From Gilvimarinus algae (GTDB lineage: Bacteria > Pseudomonadota > Gammaproteobacteria > Pseudomonadales > Cellvibrionaceae), in contig NZ_JAULRT010000035.1 in the NCBI RefSeq assembly GCF_030518215.1, positions 372,001-436,000 of the forward strand: 64,000 bases of DNA, written 5' to 3'. How positions within the stretch are numbered: position 1 is the stretch's first letter; each line of letters begins with the position of its first letter. The position numbers were made by a program, and so were the translations under genes. The notes beneath the pieces are model-generated. The model saw only the letters and a program-made list of their open reading frames with translations. It did not search any database and was not told the DNA's origin. Below are positions 49,401 to 57,361 of the stretch, piece by piece.

Positions 49401-49625
49401 CACCACAGTAATGTTTTGAGTGTGCTGGTTGATATCGGTGGTATTGCCGCGATGATGAATATGGGCGTTGCCGTCAATAACCACTCCGCCGTCGGGCCCG
49501 GCCAGGGCCGTACCGCTGGCGGCGGCGATGGCCAGTGCCAGCGCCAGTGGGCGTGCCACACATCCAGTGGCAGGGCGGGGTTGGCCGGTAGCTGAATTCC
49601 AAATCGGCGGGTAGGAGCGGTTCAT
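43425..49625 (-). CDS. TPS exoprotein with GLUG, MBG and OmpA-like domains
   Basis: This giant exported protein of 2066 aa is the secreted partner of the adjacent TpsB. In order it has an extended signal peptide of ESPR type (MNRSYPPIWNS..., cleaved near residue 42), an FHA-type TPS domain (about 44-290, 'FLQPNSDSIALNRVFSADGT'), about 20 GLUG repeats in three blocks (about 575-1310), about six MBG repeats (about 1390-1880, 'DLAKLYGEQDPELTYT'), and an OmpA-like domain (about 1940-2050, 'QALNRRTEITP'). Starts upstream of 49625 are ignored because GAGGAAG precedes this ATG. It likely forms a surface adhesin. The OmpA tail, missing an Asp, is odd. Confidence 0.9.
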   Translation of the reverse strand: MNRSYPPIWNSATGQPRPATGCVARPLALALAIAAASGTALAGPDGGVVIDGNAHIHHRGNTTDINQHTQNITVVWDNFDIDASEIVNFLQPNSDSIALNRVFSADGTQINGQLNANGRVFVLDANGVLFGKNAKVNVGSLVASTLDLSHADYDASSFTFTGDGKPAAVTNLGSITAADTGAVALLGGRVSNHGIIQAKLGNIALAAGNQITLDFAGDGLLNVQVDEAALNALAENHGLIKADGGQVLMTAHASDALLQTVVNNTGVIEAQTLQEQDGKILLLGGMTDSTGGTVRVSGTLDASAPEDGNGGFIETSGSIVKVAANATLDTSSANGDAGTWLLDPTNLEISYNEMGGNDGVSHVHTQALQNSLAGGNVILETADAGAGNGDITIVDPIIWASSNSLTLNADGGIAFNDYLHAPSGGLTLNAANNITTGAEGHINVASFTLEAGNFSQIAATLPTFMADDFVINGGTFTRATGGSVGGAALQITDVFGLQGLDTTPDADAVLVNDIDASGTASWNSGEGFNPIGDDTLNYTGTFDGAGHTVDGLTISRSGENYIGLFGYTSNTAVIERVGVTNVDIEGQSFVAPLVGYNFGEITQSYATGSLTGIGFSFGGLAGFNFGDVDQTYSTAAVSGGQYVGGLVGENYGDITQSYATGVVNGADSGGLVGLNSGTVNTSYWDGFTTTAGATGFGTDGGGSVFNATEVNGNWAGAPNAYNEATYTGFDFTNTWFIAEGSSRPMLRAFLDGGNISNLYQLQGMAANLSGSYTLVNDIDASATASTDNADVWGGRGFAPVGNGTAEFTGELDGQGFVIDGLTISRPDQIYVGLFGVLDSLANLTGVVLESSSIVGSEYVGSLAGYSEGSINRSYAVGTVSGFRVTGGLVGISSNTSDTSSSYFMGSVAGTEYIGGLVGISNNNITSSYAIASVAGTTGIGGLVGFNGGGITSSYATGSVVGETGVGGLVGYNDDSITASYATGSVTGTTGVGGIAGYNYETITNSYWDIYTSGESDAVGSGSNAGTSAVNGNWAGPPTAYNQASYTGFDFTNDWFIAEGSSRPMLRAHLSSGGEIHNLYDLQGMAANLSGSYTLMADIDASATADSVTAGNGGNYSDVWGGRGFAPVGIDGGSFVGSLDGNGFVIDGLTINRLDQDGVGLFGRIEDATLTQVGLTQVDITANDGVGALVGDSVMGTITGSFSTGQINANQVAGGLVGLSRGDNISGSYSDTDVTISGLFAGGLIGNAGQIAATSVSNSYALGDVSGSDGVGGLVGEIVNGSSISQSYASGTITGGANSGGLVGSNSTSTITDSFWNTDVEAVGVGIGDASGATGLSTAEFTDLASFAAWGADIDAEGGTGATWRIYEGNSAPLLRSFLAEIDVIAYDDYKIYDGVAYDGLHDINGTTGAGVRYGTSYAEFVSVFGENGTPYGSDAINSADLEYTGDSQGAIDAGTYAITPSELWSNQTGYDILVTDGILTIDQAVVSVTVTINDASKVYGAADPNFSWRVTSGTLGAGDTLTGNLFRDPGENVGTYDIHGNITGDLASGNYNVTLNEGVFTITPRAITISVADLAKLYGEQDPELTYTMTGSPANGDQLAVSLSRAAGENVGDYAITADVSGDLASDNYSLSIDNGVLTITPREVTVNVADLAKIYGEDDPALTWAVTEGSLAPGETLEGNLSREAGENVGDYAIMGELAGDLATANYTVTLNNGVLSISPRPIVISADDLVKIYGQNDPALTYTQGGTLAFDDTMEVSLAREDGSNVGLYTITPTVTGDVLSDNYALSVQAGALQITPAALTVTADDLETYWDLLPDEFTATLDGLTNGDTEADVFGDSLVVTSDLTLPIPGEYTLTPIATLASNNYTVTYNDGVLNLLSSNPGNGYGDGLTSTQFPARESLGRDNRANIYEGRDLLDGALDEIELSVLQGGTRLSAAELADIGLLMPRAVLFPNNSAVIGEEYIGMLERFVEKLKHYPDLTLLIEGHTSNTGPKALNVRLAQKRAMVVYNLLVELGVDPARMGTKGFDWMRPVADNSTLAGQALNRRTEITPDKPADNPAQGGE
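43985..45200 (-). repeat. about 240-bp MBG tandem repeats
   Basis: Five consecutive units of about 240 bp encode MBG domains ending 'YTVTLNNGVLSISPR' and the like. The DNA stays similar between units, so slippage or recombination is possible. Confidence 0.75.
45500..48050 (-). repeat. GLUG repeat blocks, 78-bp and about 960-bp units
   Basis: Three blocks each hold a run of 26-residue GLUG repeats and end 'TGFDFTN.WFIAEGSSRPML'. The two ending modules near 46430 and 47390 are about 960 bp apart and very similar in DNA. Inside the middle block, near-identical units start at 46672, 46750 and 46828, exactly 78 bp apart. Confidence 0.8.
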
Positions 49626-49682
49626 GGTCTTCCTCTTAAAGTGTGTCGGTACGTCAAAGGTTATAGGGCATTGACGTACTGC

Positions 49683-49698
49683 CGTGATACGGGTCACA
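49683..49698. promoter_or_regulatory. CRP-type site upstream of the TPS exoprotein
   Basis: On the minus strand TGTGA-CCCGTA-TCACG matches nine of ten consensus bases. It lies 58-73 bp before the exoprotein ATG, with no obvious -10 box seen between them. Confidence 0.5.
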
Positions 49699-49750
49699 AA
49701 GTGTGCATTGTAGCCATACTGGGGTCAATCCGGCACCCCCTAGGGCGCTG

Positions 49751-50311
49751 TTATTTTGGCGAGAGATGGCGGGCAAAAGTGTCCACCGCATAGTCCACAC
49801 GCCGCTGGCGCTCTTCGGCTTTTAGCGACGGATCGGTAAATAGCTCCATGGCGCCGCGCCATTGGGTGCGGCGCCCAAGCGGTGATACTAAACGCATCAC
49901 CAAAGTGCCCGCCTCGTAGTTGGCGAGATTGCTGAGCGCCGGCGCGATATCGTAGCGCTGCACCAGCTCTTGCTCGCTGACCGCATCGCCGAGAATGATG
50001 ACAGCGCTAATCCAGTAATCGGCACTGTCGGTGCTGCCGACCATCTGAAAACCCTGTTCGGTCATGCGCTGTTCAAAGCGCTCGCGCAGATGCTCAATGG
50101 TCTTTTCACCCAGACTGTGCTCACCATCGCTAATGACCTCCGCCGGCGCAAACCAGGCAAAGCGATCGCCCGGTGCCAAGACAAAGCCAGGTTCACTGAC
50201 GGAGATAAACGAGCTGGTATAGCGCGGCTCCTGCGGCGCCTGGCTAACGCAGCCCCACAGCAGCAAAGCACTCAAAACAACACAAGCGGTTTTTAAAAAC
50301 GAGGGGGTCAT
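49751..50311 (-). CDS. DUF4136 family lipoprotein
   Basis: This lipoprotein of 186 aa has a lipobox (LLLWGC, Cys near 19) and the DUF4136 fold: 'PGDRFAWFAPAEVI', 'RFEQRMTEQGFQMVGSTDSA', and 'GTLVMRLVSPLGRRTQWRGA'. The family sits in the outer membrane, with unknown function. The ATG at 50311 has AGGA before it; longer starts reach into tlyA. It is 34 bp after tlyA and 125 bp before the TPS exoprotein, all on the minus strand. Confidence 0.85.
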   Translation of the reverse strand: MTPSFLKTACVVLSALLLWGCVSQAPQEPRYTSSFISVSEPGFVLAPGDRFAWFAPAEVISDGEHSLGEKTIEHLRERFEQRMTEQGFQMVGSTDSADYWISAVIILGDAVSEQELVQRYDIAPALSNLANYEAGTLVMRLVSPLGRRTQWRGAMELFTDPSLKAEERQRRVDYAVDTFARHLSPK

Positions 50312-50345
50312 AATCAGTCCTTTAACCGTTTTCCAATGGGAAAAT

Positions 50346-51110
50346 TTATTTTTCCGGTTTAACAGCCCAAACAAAAAACTCGCGATTGCCGTCCCCACCG
50401 GTGATGGAGCTGGCAAAATAATCCTGTACTTGTAACCTCAAGTGCTCGCAGCTACGGCGGATTTTTTCTTCCACCTGCTGGTAAAGGTTCTCGTCCCTTA
50501 CAATACCGCCTTTGGCAATTCCCTCACGGCCCACCTCAAACTGCGGCTTTACCAGGCTGATCAAGTCACCGCCAGGCGCCAGCAGAGGCATGAGCGCGGG
50601 TAGAATCAGGGTTTGTGAAATAAAGGAGACATCCATTACCGCCAGATCAAAACCGGTGGGCGCGTGCTTTTCCCTGAGCTGAAAAGGCAGTTCACGCGCG
50701 TTGATGTTCTCATAGTAACTCACGCGCGCATCGTTTTTGATTTTTTCCGCCAGCTGATCTCTGCCCACATCCACACCGACCAAAGCACCAATGCCTGCCT
50801 GCAGCAGGCAATCACTGAAACCGCCGGTAGACTGACCCACATCCAGGGCAATTTTTCCGTCTGGGTCAACACCGGTTCGCGCAAGAGCGCCGGCGAGCTT
50901 GAGACCGCCGCGCGATACATAGCGCTCTTCTTCACCCGCGAGTAACCGCAGCTGGTGTTCAGGCAGACATTTAAAGCTGTTTTTGCTCTGGGTTTGCCAC
51001 TCGCCGTTGGTCATCAGTACCTGGACCTTGCCGGCACGTATGTATTGCTGCGCTTGCGCCCGGCTAATCGCCAGCCCACGCTCCACCAACACTTGATCAA
51101 GCCGGCTCAT
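50346..51110 (-). CDS. tlyA: TlyA family rRNA methyltransferase
   Basis: This protein of 254 aa has an S4 RNA-binding domain at 1-60 ('SRLDQVLVERGLAISRAQAQ') and an FtsJ-type Rossmann methyltransferase domain. 'ALDVGQSTGGFSDCLLQAGI' binds S-adenosylmethionine, and 'VKPQFEVGREGI' is a family motif. In Mycobacterium TlyA adds 2'-O-methyl groups to 16S and 23S rRNA; the hemolysin name is historical. In this group the exact site is not proven. It lies in the minus-strand cluster behind glmS. Confidence 0.9.
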   Translation of the reverse strand: MSRLDQVLVERGLAISRAQAQQYIRAGKVQVLMTNGEWQTQSKNSFKCLPEHQLRLLAGEEERYVSRGGLKLAGALARTGVDPDGKIALDVGQSTGGFSDCLLQAGIGALVGVDVGRDQLAEKIKNDARVSYYENINARELPFQLREKHAPTGFDLAVMDVSFISQTLILPALMPLLAPGGDLISLVKPQFEVGREGIAKGGIVRDENLYQQVEEKIRRSCEHLRLQVQDYFASSITGGDGNREFFVWAVKPEK

Positions 51111-51214
51111 AGAGACACTACCCGTTTCTGAGCGCGGAGGAGTAAGCCATTCTTTTCAAAGCGCACAAAGCTTGTGTCGTTATTGGTCGGCTGCGATTTT
51201 TTCATCAATTGGCG

Positions 51215-53044
51215 TTACTCCACCGTAACACTTTTGGCCAGATTGCGTGGCTGATCGACATCCGTGCCTTTAATAATCGCTACATAGTAGGACAGCAACT
51301 GCAAGGGCAGGGTGTAGACCACAGGGGCCATCCACGGATGAGTGTGGGGCAGGTTGATTACCCGCATGGTCTCGTCGGAGGCAAACTGGGCATCGCGGTC
51401 GGCAAACACATAGAGAATGCCACCGCGCGCGCGCACTTCCTCGACATTGGATTTGAGCTTTTCCAACAGCTCATTGTTGGGGGCAATCACCACAATAGGC
51501 ATGTCCTCGTCAATTAACGCCAGGGGCCCGTGCTTGAGCTCGCCGGCGGCATAGGCCTCGGCGTGAATGTAGGAAATCTCTTTGAGCTTGAGCGCCCCTT
51601 CCATGGCAATGGGGTATTGATCGCCGCGGCCGAGAAACAGTGTGTGGTGTTTGTCGGCAAATTCTTCGGCGAGCTTTTCAATGTCAGGGGCTAGCGTCAG
51701 GGTTTCTTCCAGCTGCTCTGGCAAGCTTTTCAGGGCACCGACCATTTCCGTTAGTAAGAGCGGGTTGATGTCGTTGTGTTGCCCAAGCGCGAGTACCAAA
51801 ATCGCCAAACCCACCAATTGCGTGGTAAACGCCTTGGTGGAGGCCACACCGATTTCCACACCGGCGCGCGTCATAAAGGCCAGGTCAGATTCGCGTACCA
51901 GCGATGAGGCGCCTACATTGCAAACGGCGAGTGTTGCCAAGTAACCCAAGTGCCGTGCCATGCGCAGTGCAGCGAGAGTATCGGCGGTTTCGCCGGACTG
52001 GGAAATTGTCACCAACAAACTGTCGGGCAGGACCACGGGTTTGCGGTAGCGGTACTCGGAGGCAATTTCCACCGAGCAGGAAATGCCGGCGAGAGATTCC
52101 AGCCAGTAGCGCGCCACCATGGCCGAATGGTAGCTGGTGCCACAGGCGACAATTTGCACATGCTTTACCCTGGCAAACACATCGCCCGCCTGGGTGCCAA
52201 AGGCTTGGTCCAGCACATGATCTTCTGCCAAACGCGATTCCAGAGCGTTGCGCACGGCCTGCGGCTGATCGTAAATTTCCTTGAGCATAAAGTGGCGATA
52301 GCCACCCTTGTTGCCGGCGTCGTAACTGGCGGTGGACTCCTGCGCGGGGCGCTCGACGGGGTTGCCCCGGGCGTCTTCTATGTAAACCGTATTGCGGGTA
52401 ATTTCGGCAACATCGCCCTCTTCCAGGTAAATAAACTGACGCGTCACTGGCAGCAGTGCCAGCGAATCTGAGGCGATAAAATTCTCGCCAATACCCAGAC
52501 CAATGACCAAGGGGCTGCCCGAGCGGGCGACGACGAGTTTATCCGGCTCTTCACTGTCGAGCACGACAGTGCCGTAAGCGCCGCGCAACTGTTTTGCTGT
52601 TGCGCGCACAGCGGCGAACAGGCTCAAACCGGTTTGCCGCGCTTTGTGGACCATATGGGCGATAACTTCGGTATCCGTGTCTGAGCTAAAACGGTAACCG
52701 TCTTGCTCCAGGGCGGTTTTTAACTCCTGGTGATTTTCGATAATGCCATTGTGCACCACAGCCAGGCTATCGGCGCTGACGTGTGGGTGGGCATTGCGCT
52801 CGCTCGGCTCGCCGTGGGTTGCCCAGCGGGTATGGGCGATACCGGTACCACCTGCCAGCGGGCCGATCATGGCATCGGCCAGGGCCTGCACTTTGCCGAG
52901 CCGGCGCAGCCGCTGCAACTGGCCGGGCTCACTGACGACCGCGAGGCCCGCTGAGTCGTAGCCGCGGTACTCGAGCCGGCGCAGCCCTTCCAGTAAAATT
53001 TCTGCCACATCGCGCTGGGCGATAGCGCCCACTATTCCACACAT
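51215..53044 (-). CDS. glmS: glutamine-fructose-6-phosphate aminotransferase
   Basis: GlmS makes glucosamine-6-phosphate from fructose-6-phosphate and glutamine, the first step to UDP-GlcNAc. The 609-aa protein starts [13 protein letters not shown] with the catalytic N-terminal Cys; '[18 protein letters not shown]' and '[11 protein letters not shown]' are glutaminase motifs. Two SIS domains follow ('[20 protein letters not shown]') and it ends [13 protein letters not shown], the usual tail. AGGACA precedes the ATG. It follows a DeoR gene and a small exported-protein gene on the same strand. I see no leader riboswitch. Confidence 0.98.
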   Translation of the reverse strand: MCGIVGAIAQRDVAEILLEGLRRLEYRGYDSAGLAVVSEPGQLQRLRRLGKVQALADAMIGPLAGGTGIAHTRWATHGEPSERNAHPHVSADSLAVVHNGIIENHQELKTALEQDGYRFSSDTDTEVIAHMVHKARQTGLSLFAAVRATAKQLRGAYGTVVLDSEEPDKLVVARSGSPLVIGLGIGENFIASDSLALLPVTRQFIYLEEGDVAEITRNTVYIEDARGNPVERPAQESTASYDAGNKGGYRHFMLKEIYDQPQAVRNALESRLAEDHVLDQAFGTQAGDVFARVKHVQIVACGTSYHSAMVARYWLESLAGISCSVEIASEYRYRKPVVLPDSLLVTISQSGETADTLAALRMARHLGYLATLAVCNVGASSLVRESDLAFMTRAGVEIGVASTKAFTTQLVGLAILVLALGQHNDINPLLLTEMVGALKSLPEQLEETLTLAPDIEKLAEEFADKHHTLFLGRGDQYPIAMEGALKLKEISYIHAEAYAAGELKHGPLALIDEDMPIVVIAPNNELLEKLKSNVEEVRARGGILYVFADRDAQFASDETMRVINLPHTHPWMAPVVYTLPLQLLSYYVAIIKGTDVDQPRNLAKSVTVE

Positions 53045-53073
53045 ACACTTGTCCTGTTGGGTTCTACAAACGG

Positions 53074-53565
53074 TTAATCGGCCCTGACCAGCAGCATCCT
53101 CGACACGTGAGGTTCACCATTGACGAGATAGGTTTCTTCTTTTTCAAAGTGTTCGGCATCGACAAACACAAAGCGCATCCCGACCATATGAGGGTCGCTT
53201 TTATGAGCCAGGTTGGTGATGTCCTGAAACTCAAAAACCAGCGTCTTATCATCGGCATCCGGGTGCAGTGCCAAACGCGGTTGATTGCCACGGGCGCAGT
53301 AATGCGTGGCCAGGAGCTTTTCGCCATCGCGGTGATAGAGGGTTTCAGTAATTTGCTGGGCCGGATCGCCATAGTCCTCAACCAAGGTGGTGTTTTTGGA
53401 AATCAGTCGGTAGTTCAGACGAAAGGCCTTCTCCTGCGGAGTTTGCGGCGACTGCAGTTTCCAGGACCCCGTTAAGGCTTCAAGCCCATGTAGAGGGCTT
53501 TGCTCTGCCCACAGGGCAGGCGAGCAAAGGAGGCTCGCGACAAACAAAACGGTTTTTATTTTCAT
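53074..53565 (-). CDS. hypothetical small exported protein
   Basis: This protein of 163 aa has a signal peptide ([20 protein letters not shown]) and a beta-rich mature domain: '[13 protein letters not shown]' and '[20 protein letters not shown]' look like the lipocalin-like fold of periplasmic small-molecule binders. I cannot name the family. GGGAG precedes the ATG and lies at the end of the DeoR gene, so translation of the two is coupled. It ends 29 bp before glmS. Confidence 0.65.
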   Translation of the reverse strand: MKIKTVLFVASLLCSPALWAEQSPLHGLEALTGSWKLQSPQTPQEKAFRLNYRLISKNTTLVEDYGDPAQQITETLYHRDGEKLLATHYCARGNQPRLALHPDADDKTLVFEFQDITNLAHKSDPHMVGMRFVFVDAEHFEKEETYLVNGEPHVSRMLLVRAD

Positions 53566-53580
53566 GGCTTTCTCCCTGAG

Positions 53581-54336
53581 TCAGGCGCACAGCACCCGCA
53601 CGCCCTGTTGCTCGATAGTGTGTTTGTTGTCATCGCTCAGATTTGCATCGGTGACCAGCAGGTCAATCACGGACCAGGGCAGCTCTAAGTTGTGAATTTT
53701 GCGCCCCAGCTTGTCGGATTCGGCGAGCACAATGACTTCGGCGGCAACCTCGGCCATCACCCTACTGAGACCATAGAGCTCATTAAAGGTGGTGGTGCCG
53801 CGCTCCAGATCCAGCCCATCGGCACCGATAAAGAGTTGATCAAAATCGTAGGCGCGCAACATCTGCTCGGCGAGCTGACCCTGAAAGGCCTCGGAGCGCG
53901 CGTCCCAGGTGCCGCCCGGCATCAACAGGGTGGGCTGATTGTCCAGCGCCAGTAGGGACTGGGCGATACCGAGGGAGTTGGTCATCACAACCAGACCTTG
54001 CAGCTTGCCAAGCTCGGGCAACAGTGCCGCTGTGGTATTGCCGCTGTCGATAATAATGCGGCTGTGATGGCGGATTTGCGCCGCCGCCAGGCGGGCAATT
54101 TTCTGTTTCACCGCAGAGGCGGCGGCGCCAGCGCGCAGAGGTTTTTGGGGTAGGGGAATAGCGCCACCGTGGCGACGCAGCAACAACCCGTGACTTTCGA
54201 GTGCGCCCAAATCCTTGCGGATGGTCACCTCAGAGGTATGAAACTCCTGTGCCAGAGCCTCGACGGCCACCTCACCGGATGCGTCGAGGAGGTCCAAAAT
54301 GCGCCGCCGCCGCCACTGGGTATTACGCTGAGCCAT
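53581..54336 (-). CDS. DeoR family transcriptional regulator
   Basis: This protein of 251 aa has a DeoR-type helix-turn-helix ('RRRRILDLLDASGEVAVEAL', then 'FHTSEVTIRKDLGALESHGL') and the DeoR sugar-phosphate domain with 'IIIDSGNTTAALLPEL'. 'FIGADGLDLERG' is typical of the domain. DeoR genes next to glmS are known to respond to amino-sugar phosphates, so this one likely senses a similar phosphosugar. It ends 15 bp before the small exported-protein gene and then glmS, in one operon. Confidence 0.9.
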   Translation of the reverse strand: MAQRNTQWRRRRILDLLDASGEVAVEALAQEFHTSEVTIRKDLGALESHGLLLRRHGGAIPLPQKPLRAGAAASAVKQKIARLAAAQIRHHSRIIIDSGNTTAALLPELGKLQGLVVMTNSLGIAQSLLALDNQPTLLMPGGTWDARSEAFQGQLAEQMLRAYDFDQLFIGADGLDLERGTTTFNELYGLSRVMAEVAAEVIVLAESDKLGRKIHNLELPWSVIDLLVTDANLSDDNKHTIEQQGVRVLCA

Positions 54337-54417
54337 AAACAGACTTTTTAAGTTTCAAAACGAAACAAATTCTAGCAAAACGAAAGGTTTAAACCAAGTA
54401 AACGTCCTTTTTCCTCT

Positions 54418-55044
54418 CTAGACAGGGGGCACCAGGCCCAGCTCAACGGCCTTGCGGGTCACGCCAGCGCGCGAGTTGACCTGCAACTTTTGGTAGATGG
54501 TCTTGAGATAGCCGGCCGCCGTGTTACTGGCCAGCCCCATGCGCTCGGCGGCAGCGCGCACACTCAGGCCATCGGCGATCAACTGCAGCAACTCCAGCTC
54601 CCGCGGGGAGAGGTCCGTACGGGGAAGCTTGGGGCGAAAATGCGACATCATCGCTCGGGCGATGGCGGGCGATAAGGGCGGCCGGCCCGCCACTATGCCC
54701 TTGAGCGCCTCGATAAAGCGCTCGTCGGTTTCGTCTTTGAGTAAATACCCCTGAGCGCCAGCGCGCAGAGCGGCAAACAGGTGTTCGTCGTCATCAAAGA
54801 TGGTGATCATCACCACCCAGGGCACGCCGCTCAGGCAGGGCTCTTCGAGCAGAGCTGTGCCCTTGCCATCGGGTAGGCCGATATCCAGCAAGACGATATC
54901 GGGGCGCTGCCGCGCCAGTTGGTCCCTGGCCTGAGCCAGGCTCTCGCAGAGTCTGACGTCTATGCCGGTAAAGGCACTGCGCAAATAGCCAGCGAGCGCT
55001 TTGGCGGTCATTCGGTTGTCTTCGATCACAAGCGCTGATTGCAT
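54418..55044 (-). CDS. NarL/LuxR family response regulator
   Basis: This protein of 208 aa has a receiver domain with the phospho-acceptor Asp54 in VLLDIGLPDGKG and acidic Glu8/Asp9. Its C-terminal LuxR helix-turn-helix includes 'LSPRELELLQLIADGLSVRA' and 'NTAAGYLKTIYQKL'. It is divergent from the histidine kinase gene at 55140 with about 95 bp between, the normal layout of a cognate pair. The targets are unknown. Confidence 0.95.
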   Translation of the reverse strand: MQSALVIEDNRMTAKALAGYLRSAFTGIDVRLCESLAQARDQLARQRPDIVLLDIGLPDGKGTALLEEPCLSGVPWVVMITIFDDDEHLFAALRAGAQGYLLKDETDERFIEALKGIVAGRPPLSPAIARAMMSHFRPKLPRTDLSPRELELLQLIADGLSVRAAAERMGLASNTAAGYLKTIYQKLQVNSRAGVTRKAVELGLVPPV

Positions 55045-55139
55045 AGGCTAAGGCGTCTGGCGGGCGGTTCATAAAACGGTATTATATGCCATGGCGCGCC
55101 CTGCCCGCGCCGGCCTTTTTCGCTACGGACGAACGCTTC

Positions 55140-57266
55140 ATGACATTCCAATTTTCGCCGCGCACGCTGATCAGCATCGGCGCTCTATTGTGTTTGCTGG
55201 TCGCCACGGCCGTTATTCATTTGGCGCTCAGCCTGCCGATGACGGATATCCACTTTCGTGCCTCATCCGACGCGCAAAAGCTGCTCCTGCACACCACCCC
55301 CGGCGGGCTTAACACCCATGTGCCGCCGGGTGAAGTCAGGGGCATGGTTGTCGCAGATCAATTCGTGCAGGCAACCACTGACTGGATCATTGAAGAGCCG
55401 GATGTGCTGCCGGATTTTCCGCGCCTGAACCAGCTCTACGAGCACCAACGCCTGCTCGCCTCGGCAGACAGGCTCGAGCTAGTGATGGCCGACGACAGCC
55501 GTCACACCATTCGCACTGGCGAGCGTCACTGGCATCAGCTGCCGGCGCTGTTCTGGCTGCAATTGCTGTTTGGCATTGGCGGGGCGATGACCGGTATTCT
55601 GGTCTGGTCCAGCCGGCGCCACAATCATGCCGCGGGTCTCTATGCGCTGACCGGTATCGGCTATTTAATTTTCGCACCGGCGGCGGCTATTTACAGCACA
55701 CGCGAGCTGATTATCGATGGCGATTTGTTTCGCTTGCTGTCAGCTATTAACCACTTTGGCGCTCTCTTGTTTACCGCATCGCTGACGGCCCTGCTCAGTC
55801 AGTATCCGCGCGCGCTCGTACCGTTCAAGTTCACCGGCCTGATCTTTGCCCTGGCCGGTTTGGTCTGGTTATCAGACTACCGGCAGTGGCACAGCCCCAT
55901 GGTGTTCCACTTCGGCGTGCTGGGTGTTTTTGCGGCGAGTTTTGTCTTTGCACTCTGGCAGTGGCGGGCCACAAAAGCTGATCCTGTCGGGCGGGCCGCG
56001 CTGCGGTGGTTTTTGCTGTCCATTTACCTGGCCACGGGTTTGTTTGCCTGCTTTATTATTTTGCCCGCTGCCCTACAGTTACCGCAGCCCGCCTCCCAAG
56101 GCCTGATGTTTGGCGCCTTTTTGTTGATGTACTGGGGCCTGGCGCTGGGTATTGTGCGCTATCGGCTGTTTGATCTGCACCAGTGGTGGCACGCCATTAT
56201 GACCTGGTTTCTCGGTGGCGTTTGCGTCCTGGTGCTGGATGCCGTGCTGATTCTGTCGCTGGCGATGCCCGCAGACTTGGCGCTGTCGCTGTCACTGGCC
56301 ATCAGCGGCTGGCTGTACTTTCCCGTGCGCCAGCTTATCTGGAACCGCTGGGGCAAACACAAAGCCCAGCACACGGACTCCTGGCTTCCGGACGTTTTGC
56401 CCCTGCTGCTGCGAGATACGAGCATTGACACTCAACGCTGGAAAAAGATTACGCAAACGCTCTTTCACAGTGCCAGCGCCGAGATAAGCGAGGGCTCGCA
56501 GGACCAAGCCCAAATTACCGACGATGGCATGAGCCTGGTGCTGCCGGACTTTACCCCAAACAGCGACAAACGGATTACCCTCTCGGGCGCCGACGGCGGT
56601 AGCCGGCTGTTCGTTAAGGCGGACATTGCCTGCTGGCGCAACCTGATGGCCATTACCCACCTGGCCAGCGAGGTCCACCAGGCCGAGAAAAAGGGCGCCG
56701 AGCTTGAGCGCCAGCGCATCAGGCGTGATATTCACGACGATATTGGCGCCCGCCTGCTGACGTTGCTGCACAGTGTCGATAAGACCCAACAACCTCTGAT
56801 CAGAGAAACGCTCGCTGCAACCCGGGCTCTGGTAACCACCCTGAATCAGCAGCTCACGCCCTGGGCCGAAGCGCTCGGCCAATGGCAAGATGAAACCACC
56901 GCGCGGGTCGAGGCGGCGGGCCAGACTCTGCACTGGCACGGACAATCGAACACGACCGGAGCCATGGACGCGCGAACCTATACCAACCTGACCAGAATTT
57001 TCCGCGAGGCAGTGAGTAATGCTTTGCGTTACGGCGACCGCGAGCAGGGTATCAGCGTGTCTTGTTGCGTGGACGCGCAGGGCGCGCAGATTGCTATCGA
57101 AAACGCCATAGATACCCAAAGCGCGGCGGGCGTGGGCAGTGGGCGGGGTATTATGACCGAGCGGGCCAGCGAAATCGGAGCCGAGCTGCAAATCCTGTGC
57201 GAAGGGCAAACGCATCGACTCACGCTCAAACTGCCACTGAACGGCCGCGAACAAATCGCTCGCTAA
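55140..57266 (+). CDS. HisKA_3 sensor histidine kinase
   Basis: This membrane kinase of about 708 aa has an N-terminal helix, an outer domain of about 120 residues, then several helices in a block resembling 7TM-type sensor modules. The C-terminal part has 'RQRIRRDIHDDIGARLLTLL' with the phospho-accepting His, and 'FREAVSNALRYG' and 'GSGRGIMTERASEIGA' of the ATPase domain, as in NarX/DesK-type kinases. The ATG at 55140 is preferred; 55086 is possible. It pairs with the divergent response regulator. The signal is unknown. Confidence 0.88.
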   Translation: MTFQFSPRTLISIGALLCLLVATAVIHLALSLPMTDIHFRASSDAQKLLLHTTPGGLNTHVPPGEVRGMVVADQFVQATTDWIIEEPDVLPDFPRLNQLYEHQRLLASADRLELVMADDSRHTIRTGERHWHQLPALFWLQLLFGIGGAMTGILVWSSRRHNHAAGLYALTGIGYLIFAPAAAIYSTRELIIDGDLFRLLSAINHFGALLFTASLTALLSQYPRALVPFKFTGLIFALAGLVWLSDYRQWHSPMVFHFGVLGVFAASFVFALWQWRATKADPVGRAALRWFLLSIYLATGLFACFIILPAALQLPQPASQGLMFGAFLLMYWGLALGIVRYRLFDLHQWWHAIMTWFLGGVCVLVLDAVLILSLAMPADLALSLSLAISGWLYFPVRQLIWNRWGKHKAQHTDSWLPDVLPLLLRDTSIDTQRWKKITQTLFHSASAEISEGSQDQAQITDDGMSLVLPDFTPNSDKRITLSGADGGSRLFVKADIACWRNLMAITHLASEVHQAEKKGAELERQRIRRDIHDDIGARLLTLLHSVDKTQQPLIRETLAATRALVTTLNQQLTPWAEALGQWQDETTARVEAAGQTLHWHGQSNTTGAMDARTYTNLTRIFREAVSNALRYGDREQGISVSCCVDAQGAQIAIENAIDTQSAAGVGSGRGIMTERASEIGAELQILCEGQTHRLTLKLPLNGREQIAR

Positions 57267-57361
57267 CGAGCACGGTTGTCATCGCCCCCCCTAAACGGGG
57301 CTACCGCAGTGAGGGTGCGCAGCTTAGCCTTGTTGATTTGGTTCATTCAAGGGAAGGCCCT

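Noticed and set aside
53045-53073. glmS ribozyme or riboswitch
   Set aside because: The glmS leader is only 29 bp from the preceding gene, too short for the ribozyme, which is also a feature of Gram-positive bacteria.
56292-57254. 320-codon minus-strand frame opposite the histidine kinase
   Set aside because: The kinase motifs on the plus strand are unmistakable, so this is a shadow frame.
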